A stretch of DNA of 56,773 nt. Source: Pirellulaceae bacterium (GTDB lineage: Bacteria; Planctomycetota; Planctomycetia; Pirellulales; Pirellulaceae). The position numbers and the translations under genes were made by a program. The stretch is taken from assembly GCA_022448315.1 (NCBI GenBank), contig JAKVCA010000036.1, positions 1-56,773 on the forward strand, read 5' to 3'. The notes under the pieces are model-generated. The model was not told where the DNA came from. It worked only from the letters and a program-made list of their open reading frames with translations, and searched no databases. Positions 1 through 8,612 of the stretch are shown one piece after another (position 1 is the first letter of the stretch; the number at the start of each line of letters is the position of its first letter).

Positions 1-79
1 CCATCGCATCAATAAGCCCCGGAGTCGCCGTGCGAGACCCATCAGGGGCGACAAGGAGTTGCGTCCCGTCGGCCGAACG

Positions 80-2170
80 CTACCAGATACGAACCCGCGA
101 CTCAGGTTGGATGAACATGGGGCTTCCCTGGGGGACCTCGAAAGCGTCGTAGAAGACGTCCATGTTCGACACGATCCCATTGGCTCGATACTGGCTCGGT
201 GAGTGTGGATCGACGATCAGCCGACGGCGAAGTTCCTCAGGTCGATACTTTCGCCGCCAGATCTGCCCCCAACCGTAGAAGAAACGCTGGTCGCCCGTCA
301 TCTTGTCGATGGTGGGGGCAGCCTCTTCGCCAAGCGACAGGCGGTAGGCCGTGTGGGCGACATTCAACCCACCGAGGTCACCAATGTTTTCTCCAAGGGT
401 GAGATCACCGTTAACATAACCACCCGCGATTGGGCTGTACTTGCCATACTGCTCTGTCAATTTCGCGGCTCGTTTGTCGAATTCGTTTCGATCTTCGACC
501 GTCCACCAATTTCTCAGATTTCCGTCTCCGTCGTACTTGCTCCCCTTGTCGTCGAAACCGTGGCTCAACTCATGGCCGATGACCGCCCCAATCGCGCCGT
601 AGTTGACCGCATCATCTGCTTTCAGGTCAAAAAAGGGAGGCTGAAGGATGGCGGCAGGAAAGACGATTTCGTTCATGAGCGGATTGTAATAGGCATTGAC
701 CGTTTGAGGCGTCATATGCCATTCCCCACGGTCAATCGGCTTCCCGAGTTTGTCCACCATCTCCTCATATTCGAATTCGGCGTAACGCATCATGTTTCCG
801 AAGAGATCGTCAGGAGAAATGGACAGCTCGCTGTAGTTTTTCCATTCGTCAGGGTAGCCAATTTTTGTGGAAATTTTTGACAGCTTCTCGAGCGCCTGGG
901 TTTTTGTGCCGGTCCCCATCCAGTCGAGGTTTCTGATGCGAACTTCAAAGGCCTTTTTCAGATTGTTGACCAACTCCTGCATTCGCTGTTTCGCTTCAGG
1001 TGTAAACCGTTCCTTAACGTATAGTTTCCCCAGCAGTTCACCGAGCACCATGTTGGACGCGTCGATCCCACGCTTCCATCGGGGCTTCTGCTCCGGAATA
1101 CCCGAGAGGGCCTGACTGTAAAATTTAAAGTGAAGTTTATCGAAAGCCTCACTCATGATGGGTGCGGCGGTGTCAACCACTCGATAAGCGTAGTAATCCT
1201 TCCAGGTGTCGAGAGGAATCTCAGCGAACAGGGAATCGAACGCCTCGAGGTAGGAAGGTTGGCGAACAACAAAGACATGCTGCTCTGTAATGCCCGCTTC
1301 GTTCATGAATTTTGAAAATGGGAAATGCTCAAGCGTCCCCTCCAGTTGCTCGCGTGTCAGCGGGTTGTAACCCTTGACCGGATCTCGAGCGTCGACTTTG
1401 GTCCAGTGGTTTTCCGCGATTCGGGTTTCCACATCCAGAATGCGTTTGGCAGCGTCGGCTGGCTCCGCGTAATCTGCCTCTTCGAGAAGTTGTTCGACGT
1501 AGGCAAGGAACTTGGCCCGCGTCTCAACAAATTTCGGGTCGTTACTGAGGTAGTAGTCACGGTCAGGCATGCTGAGGCCAGATTGCGAGACGTAGACCGT
1601 GTACTGGGATGAGTTTTTCGCATCCGGGCTGACGTAATGGCCAAAGGGGTTGCCAATGCCTTGCCGGGCAGCATCAGCCATGATCGACAGCAGCTCGTCT
1701 TTATTTTTAAGATTCGTAATCCGTTGCAGATGCGACCTGATAGGTGCGGTTCCGAGTTGCTGCAGCAGTTCTGTATTCATGTAGGCAGCGTAAAAGTCAC
1801 CCACTTTCTGTTCGTCGGATCCCGCGGCCTTCGATTCCATCTCGGCGGTGTCTTCCACCAGTTGCCTCAGAACCTCTTCGGCATCATCGGCCAGACCGGA
1901 AAACGAACCATAGTTCGAGCGGTCGCTGGGAATCACCGTGCGTTCAAGCCAACTTCCGTTCACGTGGAGATAAAAATCTTCGCCGACTGGAGTTGAATCA
2001 TCGAAATTCTCCCGGGCCACGCCGCTCTTAAGTTCGCTGTCTTCCGCCACAGTTGGACCGACCACGCTAAGCATCAAAGTGACGCCGATGATTAAGTGGA
2101 ACCACAAGCGAGCATTGCTGGCATTCGCTGCCGGTTCGCCTGGGAAGTCACGCGTCACGATGATCTTCAT
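80..2170 (-). CDS. Secreted M13 family zinc metallopeptidase (neprilysin/PepO-like)
   Basis: Predicted zinc endopeptidase or oligopeptidase that cleaves peptides outside the cytoplasm. The zinc motif HELSH is at residues 533-537 and the third ligand is Glu594 in GENIGD, both in the order and spacing of family M13. The NAYYNP motif that lines the M13 active site lies upstream of it. Length is 696 residues from the chosen start, normal for the family. A hydrophobic stretch near residues 26-40 ending before AEDSE looks like a signal peptide or membrane anchor. The frame stays open 56 codons further upstream, but the ATG at 2170 is preceded by AAGGAGG at good spacing, so I chose it. The gene stands alone and is divergent from the DUF1549 gene. 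Confidence 0.93.
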   Translation of the reverse strand: MKIIVTRDFPGEPAANASNARLWFHLIIGVTLMLSVVGPTVAEDSELKSGVARENFDDSTPVGEDFYLHVNGSWLERTVIPSDRSNYGSFSGLADDAEEVLRQLVEDTAEMESKAAGSDEQKVGDFYAAYMNTELLQQLGTAPIRSHLQRITNLKNKDELLSIMADAARQGIGNPFGHYVSPDAKNSSQYTVYVSQSGLSMPDRDYYLSNDPKFVETRAKFLAYVEQLLEEADYAEPADAAKRILDVETRIAENHWTKVDARDPVKGYNPLTREQLEGTLEHFPFSKFMNEAGITEQHVFVVRQPSYLEAFDSLFAEIPLDTWKDYYAYRVVDTAAPIMSEAFDKLHFKFYSQALSGIPEQKPRWKRGIDASNMVLGELLGKLYVKERFTPEAKQRMQELVNNLKKAFEVRIRNLDWMGTGTKTQALEKLSKISTKIGYPDEWKNYSELSISPDDLFGNMMRYAEFEYEEMVDKLGKPIDRGEWHMTPQTVNAYYNPLMNEIVFPAAILQPPFFDLKADDAVNYGAIGAVIGHELSHGFDDKGSKYDGDGNLRNWWTVEDRNEFDKRAAKLTEQYGKYSPIAGGYVNGDLTLGENIGDLGGLNVAHTAYRLSLGEEAAPTIDKMTGDQRFFYGWGQIWRRKYRPEELRRRLIVDPHSPSQYRANGIVSNMDVFYDAFEVPQGSPMFIQPESRVRIW

Positions 2171-2587
2171 CCCAAAATCCTCCTTAAAAAGCGAATACAA
2201 TGACAAGACGGCAACTTTGGGTCGACCGGATGCATCCGCAGATGTACCGAGGGGAAATCCAAATATCGGGATCATAGCGACCCAAACCGGGCATGGACAG
2301 ATAAGGAATGGACGTTCAGGCGACCTCGGATGCTCCATAAGCTATTTTAATACGGAGGTCAGGAGATTAGACTCACGCGAAGTCAAGTGGGCCCAGCGTT
2401 TGGCAAATCGGCACCCTACCGAGCATGGATTTGCTTGCAATCGGCCGAAAGTGACGTGATAATCAACCATGCCGGAGGAACCGGCACCGTCAACAAACCG
2501 TAAGGTCAACGGCTCTTCCCGCCTTGCAACCGAGCCCAGCCACGACCCGCCCAAAAACCCACCTTCCAATCGAGTAAGGGATCGCTC
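2171..2587. other. Divergent intergenic region
   Basis: This 417-base gap separates the divergent M13 peptidase and DUF1549/DUF1553 genes, so promoters of both must lie here. The peptidase ribosome binding site is at its left end. I see no further gene, repeat or convincing operator. Confidence 0.5.
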
Positions 2588-5080
2588 ATGAGACACGCCC
2601 ATGTATGGTGGAACACCGCAGCAATCTTGATCGTCGCGTCTGTGGCTGGAAACGTGTTCGGCTTCCAGCAAGAGCCTCCAGGGCTGGGAGATCCCGGAAC
2701 GCTCCAAGGTGTGATTCTTTCTGCGGGTACGGGTGAGGGCAATGTGCTTCGGCTCGCTGGCAAAGACGCCGGTGCTCAACTTGTTGTGACCGGCCAATAC
2801 GATTCTGGTCAGGAGCGTGATCTCACGCGCGAAGCGGCGTTTGAGGTTGTTCCCCCCGAGGTGGCTCTTGTTGATTCGGAGGGTTATGTTCGGCCAACGG
2901 GCGAAGGGACAGCGGTCATTACAGCAGCACATCCTGCAGGCCACACGGCCAAGGTGACGGTCGAAGTAACCGGCATCATCCAGGATCCTGCCGTAAACTT
3001 TCCCAATCAGATTGTGCCGATCTTTACGAAGCATGGGTGCAACGGGGGTGGATGTCATGGCAAGTCGGGAGGTCAAAATGGCTTCCGACTCTCTTTGTTG
3101 GGATTTGAGCCCACCGAAGATTACGAATATCTGGTCAAGGAAGGACGAGGGCGACGCACGTTTCCCGCCGCGCCCGAGTTGAGCTTGCTTATCACGAAGG
3201 CGACGGCTGAAGTTCCCCACGGTGGCGGCGCTCGTATCGAGATTGACTCGCCTCCATATCGCTTGCTTCATCGTTGGATTGAGCAGGGGATGCCCTACGG
3301 AGATGACGAAGATCCAACGGTGGTTGGGATTGACGTCTATCCAAAAGAGCGAGTGATGGGCCGAGAAAGCCACCAGCAAATGTTTGTGCTCGCGCACTAC
3401 AGCGATGGCTCCGTCGAAGATGTGACTCGCATGACCTCGTTTGAATCCAACGATACCGAAATGGCCGAAGTGACGGTCGAAGGCTTGGTGACCACCGGAA
3501 AACTTGCCGGTTCGGTTGCCATCATGTGTCGCTACCAGGGGCACGTCGACGTCTTTCGAACCACGGTTCCTCTCGGTTTGCCGGTCGAAAACCTCCCCGT
3601 GGTGGCCAACTACATCGATCAGCAGGTATTCGACAAGTTGACTCGACTCGGCTTGCCCTCCTCGCAAATCTGTGACGATGCAACGTTCTTACGCCGAGTC
3701 ACGATCGACATCGCAGGGCGGCTTCCGACCGCAGAGGAATCCGTCGCTTTTCTCAACGAACAGAGCCCACAGAAAAGGACCATGCTCGTGGATCGGTTGC
3801 TCGACAGCACCGACTACGCGGACTATTTCGCAAATAAGTGGTCTGCCATTCTGAGGAACAAACGCAACAACGATAACGACAAATTGGCGACTTATTCATT
3901 CCACGATTGGATTCGTCAGGGTTTCATCGACAACAAGCCTTACGATCAGTTCGTCCGAGAGATTGTGACGGCGAGTGGTGAGATCGGTGTGAACCCGCCT
4001 GTGGCTTGGTATCGGGAAGTCAAGGATCTTTCAGCTCAGGTTGAAGATACAGCCCAGCTCTTTCTCGGATTGAGAATTCAGTGCGCACGTTGCCATCATC
4101 ATCCGTTTGAAACGTGGAGCCAGCAGGATTACTACGGATTCGCCGCCTTCTACTCACAGGTGGGCCAAAAGAAAGGTGCGGCAGGGAAAAACCGGGTCTT
4201 CGCCCGACGTGTGGTTGCTCAAACGCCGAATCCAAAGACGGGGCAGCAGGTCCTTGCAACCGGACTTGGTTCACCTGCAGCGGAATTGCGACCTGAGGAT
4301 GACGCGCGGCATGCGTTGGCAGACTGGATGTCCGCTCCTGAAAACCCGTTCTTCGCGAAAGCCCTCGTCAATCGTTACTGGAAACACTTCTTCAGCCGCG
4401 GATTGGTCGATCCCGAAGATGATATGAGGGTGACCAACCCCGCATCCAATCCCGCTTTGCTCGACGCCCTCGCCGGCGACTTTCAGCAAAGTGGATTCGA
4501 TCTTAAGCACCTGATTCGACAGATTTGCACCTCGAGCACGTATCAACTCAGTGCGTTGCCGAACGAGTGGAACGAAGATGATAAACAGAACTTCTCGCGT
4601 TACTATCCAAAACGACTTAACGCGGAAGTGCTTTTGGATGCCGTCAACCAACTCACGGGAACCCAGACCGCATTCGGCGGAGTGCCCGCTGGAACTCGCG
4701 CCGTCGCGTTACCGGATAATGGTTTTGGTAGCTACTTCCTGACCGTCTTCGGGCGACCCGAGTCCAGTAGCGCCTGCGAATGTGAGCGGACGGGCGATGC
4801 CAACCTCGCTCAGAGTCTCCATTTGCTGAACTCAGGAGAGATTCAAGGCAAGCTGACCGCTGGCCAGGGACGCGCTTCGCAGTTGGCGACCAACCAGGAC
4901 GTCGACCATGTCGAAAAAATTCGCCAGCTTTATTTGGTCGCGTTTTCGCGTTATCCCGACCAAGAGGAAATGAATATCGCCCTGCAGCACATCGATAGGT
5001 TCAAAGAGGACCCCAAGCGAGCCTACGAGGATATCTGCTGGGCACTTTTGAATACCAAAGAATTCATGTTTAACCACTAA
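2588..5080 (+). CDS. Secreted DUF1549/DUF1553 protein with Ig-like domain and cytochrome-like motifs
   Basis: Large exported protein of the planctomycete DUF1549/DUF1553 type, whose biochemical function is not established. An N-terminal signal peptide (about residues 1-25, ending at VFG-FQQ) is followed by a bacterial Ig-like (Big_2) segment around residues 40-110. A haem-type site CNGGGCH is at residues 151-157; its Cys-X4-Cys-His spacing differs from the standard CxxCH. A second motif, CARCH at 499-503, is standard. DUF1549 spans roughly 340-545 and DUF1553 roughly 590-815, with the typical NRYWKHFFSRGLV stretch. It is the first gene of a same-strand set with the PPC protein and the cytochrome-WD40 protein, an arrangement common in this phylum. 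In relatives such genes often sit beside a DUF1501 gene, which is absent here. Haem binding is inferred from the motifs only. Confidence 0.9.
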   Translation: MRHAHVWWNTAAILIVASVAGNVFGFQQEPPGLGDPGTLQGVILSAGTGEGNVLRLAGKDAGAQLVVTGQYDSGQERDLTREAAFEVVPPEVALVDSEGYVRPTGEGTAVITAAHPAGHTAKVTVEVTGIIQDPAVNFPNQIVPIFTKHGCNGGGCHGKSGGQNGFRLSLLGFEPTEDYEYLVKEGRGRRTFPAAPELSLLITKATAEVPHGGGARIEIDSPPYRLLHRWIEQGMPYGDDEDPTVVGIDVYPKERVMGRESHQQMFVLAHYSDGSVEDVTRMTSFESNDTEMAEVTVEGLVTTGKLAGSVAIMCRYQGHVDVFRTTVPLGLPVENLPVVANYIDQQVFDKLTRLGLPSSQICDDATFLRRVTIDIAGRLPTAEESVAFLNEQSPQKRTMLVDRLLDSTDYADYFANKWSAILRNKRNNDNDKLATYSFHDWIRQGFIDNKPYDQFVREIVTASGEIGVNPPVAWYREVKDLSAQVEDTAQLFLGLRIQCARCHHHPFETWSQQDYYGFAAFYSQVGQKKGAAGKNRVFARRVVAQTPNPKTGQQVLATGLGSPAAELRPEDDARHALADWMSAPENPFFAKALVNRYWKHFFSRGLVDPEDDMRVTNPASNPALLDALAGDFQQSGFDLKHLIRQICTSSTYQLSALPNEWNEDDKQNFSRYYPKRLNAEVLLDAVNQLTGTQTAFGGVPAGTRAVALPDNGFGSYFLTVFGRPESSSACECERTGDANLAQSLHLLNSGEIQGKLTAGQGRASQLATNQDVDHVEKIRQLYLVAFSRYPDQEEMNIALQHIDRFKEDPKRAYEDICWALLNTKEFMFNH

Positions 5081-5521
5081 CTCGCAAGGTTCTCCTTGGG
5101 TGAGGACTGCCTTCAGGTGGGACTCGCTTGTGGCAAACCTTACGGGAAAAATGCGAATGCCCACGCCGTGATCCAAGCGATCAGCGGCGTTGGCCTTGCG
5201 GCGAGTGAAGTGGGGGCGGTTGTCCCGTTGATCGAGACAAGTTCTCGGTCTGCACTGCCAACCCGCCGCAGGTCAGACGATTCCTGCGCCATTGGCGGTG
5301 GGGTTGAATCGGGTAATCCGCATTCAAAGCTGCAACGACCTGCCAACCTGCCCACCCCCGAATTGGATCTCAGGTAACCTGTGAGAACTGCAACTGGCGG
5401 AAAACCCGCCCTGATGCGGTGAACGGCGTTTCTGATCCTTGTTGTTCGACGTTCCCCAGGACCCCGAAGGACGTCGAGATGAGATCTTTGAACGAAGACC
5501 TAATCCCAACGGATCGAATTC
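5081..5521. other. 441-base gap inside the secreted gene set
   Basis: The stretch lies between two same-strand genes. Short open frames exist on both strands but none has a recognisable product, a good ribosome binding site or a signal peptide. No T-rich terminator hairpin was found. It may hold a promoter for the PPC gene. Confidence 0.4.
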
Positions 5522-8500
5522 ATGACCAAGACGAGAGTTTCGCCCATGCGACGTGACAGACTTGGAATCATCGCTTTCTCAATCTTGATGATCGTTTCGG
5601 GTTTACCCTCGGTGGTTTTCGCGCAGCTGCCAGCGCCTCGACTGGACTGGGTTTACCCCCCTGGCGGGCAGGCAGCTTCCAGTATTGAGGTCACGGTGGG
5701 CGGAGCAGATCTTGATGAGTTGTCCGCGCTGCAATTTGATCACCCAGGAATCGTGGCCCGTCCGAAAATGACGGAAGCGAGCGAGTTTGTTCCTGCGACG
5801 GCCGTGGCAAATGCTTTCCTTGTCGACATTGCTGCGGATGTTCCGGCAGGGCTTTACGAAGCGAGGGTCAGTGGACGATTCGGGGCGTCCAATACAAAAC
5901 GTTTTGCGGTAGGTCCTTGGGCCAACGTGACCGAGGCAACGAGCAACAAGTCTTTGGAGGCTGCCCAGTCGATCAACCTCGGGACGGTGGTGAACGGTCG
6001 GGCTGAAGCGAATACACGGGACTATTTCAAGCTGAATCTGACGGCAGGTCAGAGGATCACGATTGAAGCATTGACCGATGCGATCGGTTCGAGAATGGCT
6101 GCGACGCTCGAGTTGTTGGACCTTGACGGAAAAGAGCTCCGCAAAGTTCGAGGCACGAGCGGGTTTCGCAGCGTCATTGACTTTACGGCTCCCGAGGATG
6201 GGGTCTATGTCGTTTCAATCTACGATTTCCTTTTTCGAGGCAGTGCCGATTATTTCTATCGGCTTGCGATACACGGCGGGCCGAGCATCGAGTGGCTGGA
6301 ACCCGCTGTGGTTTCCGAGGGCGTAGAATCTCAATTGCAAGTCGTCGGACATCATCTCGGTGACGACGCGAAACCTCTGGGTATTCAACTCAACGGACAA
6401 CCTCTTGAGCACACCCTGACCTCGATTGCGTCGCCCGTTTCGGACCCCAATGGCTATGCAGAATGGTTGCTGCCAGTTTCCGGTTACCCGTTGAAAGTGG
6501 TGCCGTTTTCCATTGCCAATGGAGCGGGGTCCTCCTATCCCGTCCCTCTGGTGGTCACTTCACTCCCGGTCGAGATGGAAACGGAGAAGGATCGCGAGCC
6601 GACGGAAACGCCGCAGGTGATTCAAGTTCCTTGCGTGGTAAGCGGTCGATTTGCTGACCCGAACGATGCGGATCTTTACGAATTCAAAGCCACGGCAGGT
6701 CAGGTGCTCTGGATCGAACTTTTTGCTCATCGACTGGGCATGCCGGTTGATGGATTCATTGTCTGCCAGCAGGTCATCACCAAAGAAGATGGCACGATCG
6801 AATATAAAAAACTTCATGATGTGGATGATCCGGGAGATCGCAATGGGTTGATTGGCAGTGACTTTGATCTCTCGACAGACGACCCGGGTTTTCGATTACA
6901 GGTACCCGCGGACGGAACCTACCGACTCGTATTAACAGATCAATTCGGGGGGACCCGCGATGATCCACGAGTTCGTTACCTGTTGCGAATCCGTCCCGAG
7001 TCTCCCGGTCTGGATTTGATCGTTGAACCGGCTCTCGGCCGCCCCGGCAACGGAAACCAGGCGATCATAGGGACGGTCTCCTTGCGGCCCAATGGAACTG
7101 AAAAAATGGTGGTGAGAGTCTTGCGGCAGGATGGATTTACTGGCGCCGTCAAATTGGCTGTGAAGGGCTTGCCTCCCGGAGTGACCGCCGCGCCGTTGAC
7201 GATTCCGCCTCAGCTAGGCACCGGAACGCTGGTGCTTCACGCCGGACCGGGCGTTGAAAACTGGCAAGGTGAGTTGCAGGTCGTTGGAACCTTCGAAAAC
7301 AACGGTCAAACTCAGGAGGTATTGGCCCGAGCCGGTACTTTGGTCTGGGGAACAGACAATCGCGGGGTGACCGCGACGGTTTCACGGATGACGCGACGTT
7401 TGCGAGGCAGCGTGACGACGGCCGAGACGGAGCCGGTCACGATTGGGCCAACCAACAGTGAGGGGCTGCAGACCGCCCGCGGAGCAACATTCGAAATTCC
7501 GGTCAAGATGGACCGGCGGCTGGACTTCAAAGCGGCTTTGGCCGTCAATGCCGTCGGCTTGCCCGGGGAAATCAAACCGGCGGGCCCCGTGCAGTTTGCA
7601 GAAAATGCGGGCGAGGGCAAGCTGGTTCTAAACTTGGGTAATAACAACATTCGTCCGGGAAATTACCGCGTGCTTTTGCAAGGTGATTTGAAATACAAGC
7701 AAGCAAGAAATCCAGAAGCGATCACCAAAGCGACCGAGCGACAGAAACAGATTGAAGCTTGGTCGGCGGAGTGGCAAACGAAAAAGGAAGCCGCGGCAAA
7801 AACCATGGCGGAACTGCCCGGCATGAAGGAACAGGTGACCGCACGCGTCGCTGATTCTTTGGCGAAGGCGGCGGAAAGCGATAATCAGTTGGTCACTCAG
7901 GCGACCGCGACGGCAAACGCCGGGACCCTGTTGGCCGAAGCGAGGACTCAACTGGCGGCGAACACAGAGGATGCAGCCCTGCAGAAAAAGGTTGAGCAGA
8001 CGCTCGCGAGTTTCGAATCCGCTTCAAGACTGATGGAAAAATCGCTGGAGGCTCGTGACGCTGCTAAGAAGCAGGTGACCACAGCTCAAGCGGAGATGGC
8101 GGCACTGATGGCCATGGCTGGTGAAGCTCAGGAAGTTTTAGCGGTCGCCGATCAAAAGATCGCGCAACTGGCAGAACTCAAGAAGCAGGCGGATACTCAG
8201 TTCGACGCCGTCAACAAGGCGAATCAACCGGTCGACCGCACGTATTCCGTGACTTCGCTCCCGATTGACTTCGTTGTCGAAGCCTCACCGATGACCCTCG
8301 GTGGTGATAATAGCGAAATCCAAGCAGGGACCGAAGGTGCGGTGAAGGTGCGTTTGAGTCGAAAGTACGGTTTCGCGGACGCCGTCCAATTGACCGCCAC
8401 ACCCGCGTCACCTGTCGCCGGTCTGACGATTGAGCCTGCCTCGATGCCTGGCGACCAGTCGGAGTCAGCGATCGTTGTGAAAACGACGCCTGAAACACCG

Positions 8501-8602
8501 GCGGGGGAATACCCCATCAATATCAAGTCGACCGCCAAATTCAACAATGTGGATGTTGAGTCGACCACGACAATTACCCTCAAAATTTTGCCTCGTGCGT
8601 GA
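5522..8602 (+). CDS. Large secreted protein with PPC domains and an inserted coiled coil
   Basis: Exported protein of 1026 residues. A signal peptide ends near VVFA-QLP (about residue 34). Around residues 140-255 and 365-500 are two pre-peptidase C-terminal (PPC) type beta-sandwich modules, recognised by stretches such as DYFKLNLTAGQRITIE and YEFKATAGQVLWIEL. Residues 510-710 look like further beta domains. Residues about 725-900 are a long Ala/Glu/Lys/Gln-rich helical region predicted to form a coiled coil, followed by a final beta domain. No catalytic motif is visible, so a structural or binding role is inferred. The stop lies 10 bases before the next start. An internal ATG at 5546 (MRRDRLG) gives an equally good signal peptide and may be the true start; neither has a strong ribosome binding site. 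Confidence 0.85.
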   Translation: MTKTRVSPMRRDRLGIIAFSILMIVSGLPSVVFAQLPAPRLDWVYPPGGQAASSIEVTVGGADLDELSALQFDHPGIVARPKMTEASEFVPATAVANAFLVDIAADVPAGLYEARVSGRFGASNTKRFAVGPWANVTEATSNKSLEAAQSINLGTVVNGRAEANTRDYFKLNLTAGQRITIEALTDAIGSRMAATLELLDLDGKELRKVRGTSGFRSVIDFTAPEDGVYVVSIYDFLFRGSADYFYRLAIHGGPSIEWLEPAVVSEGVESQLQVVGHHLGDDAKPLGIQLNGQPLEHTLTSIASPVSDPNGYAEWLLPVSGYPLKVVPFSIANGAGSSYPVPLVVTSLPVEMETEKDREPTETPQVIQVPCVVSGRFADPNDADLYEFKATAGQVLWIELFAHRLGMPVDGFIVCQQVITKEDGTIEYKKLHDVDDPGDRNGLIGSDFDLSTDDPGFRLQVPADGTYRLVLTDQFGGTRDDPRVRYLLRIRPESPGLDLIVEPALGRPGNGNQAIIGTVSLRPNGTEKMVVRVLRQDGFTGAVKLAVKGLPPGVTAAPLTIPPQLGTGTLVLHAGPGVENWQGELQVVGTFENNGQTQEVLARAGTLVWGTDNRGVTATVSRMTRRLRGSVTTAETEPVTIGPTNSEGLQTARGATFEIPVKMDRRLDFKAALAVNAVGLPGEIKPAGPVQFAENAGEGKLVLNLGNNNIRPGNYRVLLQGDLKYKQARNPEAITKATERQKQIEAWSAEWQTKKEAAAKTMAELPGMKEQVTARVADSLAKAAESDNQLVTQATATANAGTLLAEARTQLAANTEDAALQKKVEQTLASFESASRLMEKSLEARDAAKKQVTTAQAEMAALMAMAGEAQEVLAVADQKIAQLAELKKQADTQFDAVNKANQPVDRTYSVTSLPIDFVVEASPMTLGGDNSEIQAGTEGAVKVRLSRKYGFADAVQLTATPASPVAGLTIEPASMPGDQSESAIVVKTTPETPAGEYPINIKSTAKFNNVDVESTTTITLKILPRA

Positions 8603-8612
8603 GGTGAGGATC

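Noticed and set aside
203-880. Open frame of 225 codons on the plus strand
   Set aside because: It lies fully antisense to the M13 peptidase, lacks a ribosome binding site and has no recognisable motif.
2342-3667. Minus-strand frame of 441 codons
   Set aside because: Most of it is antisense to the clear DUF1549 gene, and the rest crosses the divergent promoter region; it has no family features.
5140-5355. Possible small gene in the 441-base gap
   Set aside because: The product is short, without known motif, signal peptide or ribosome binding site.
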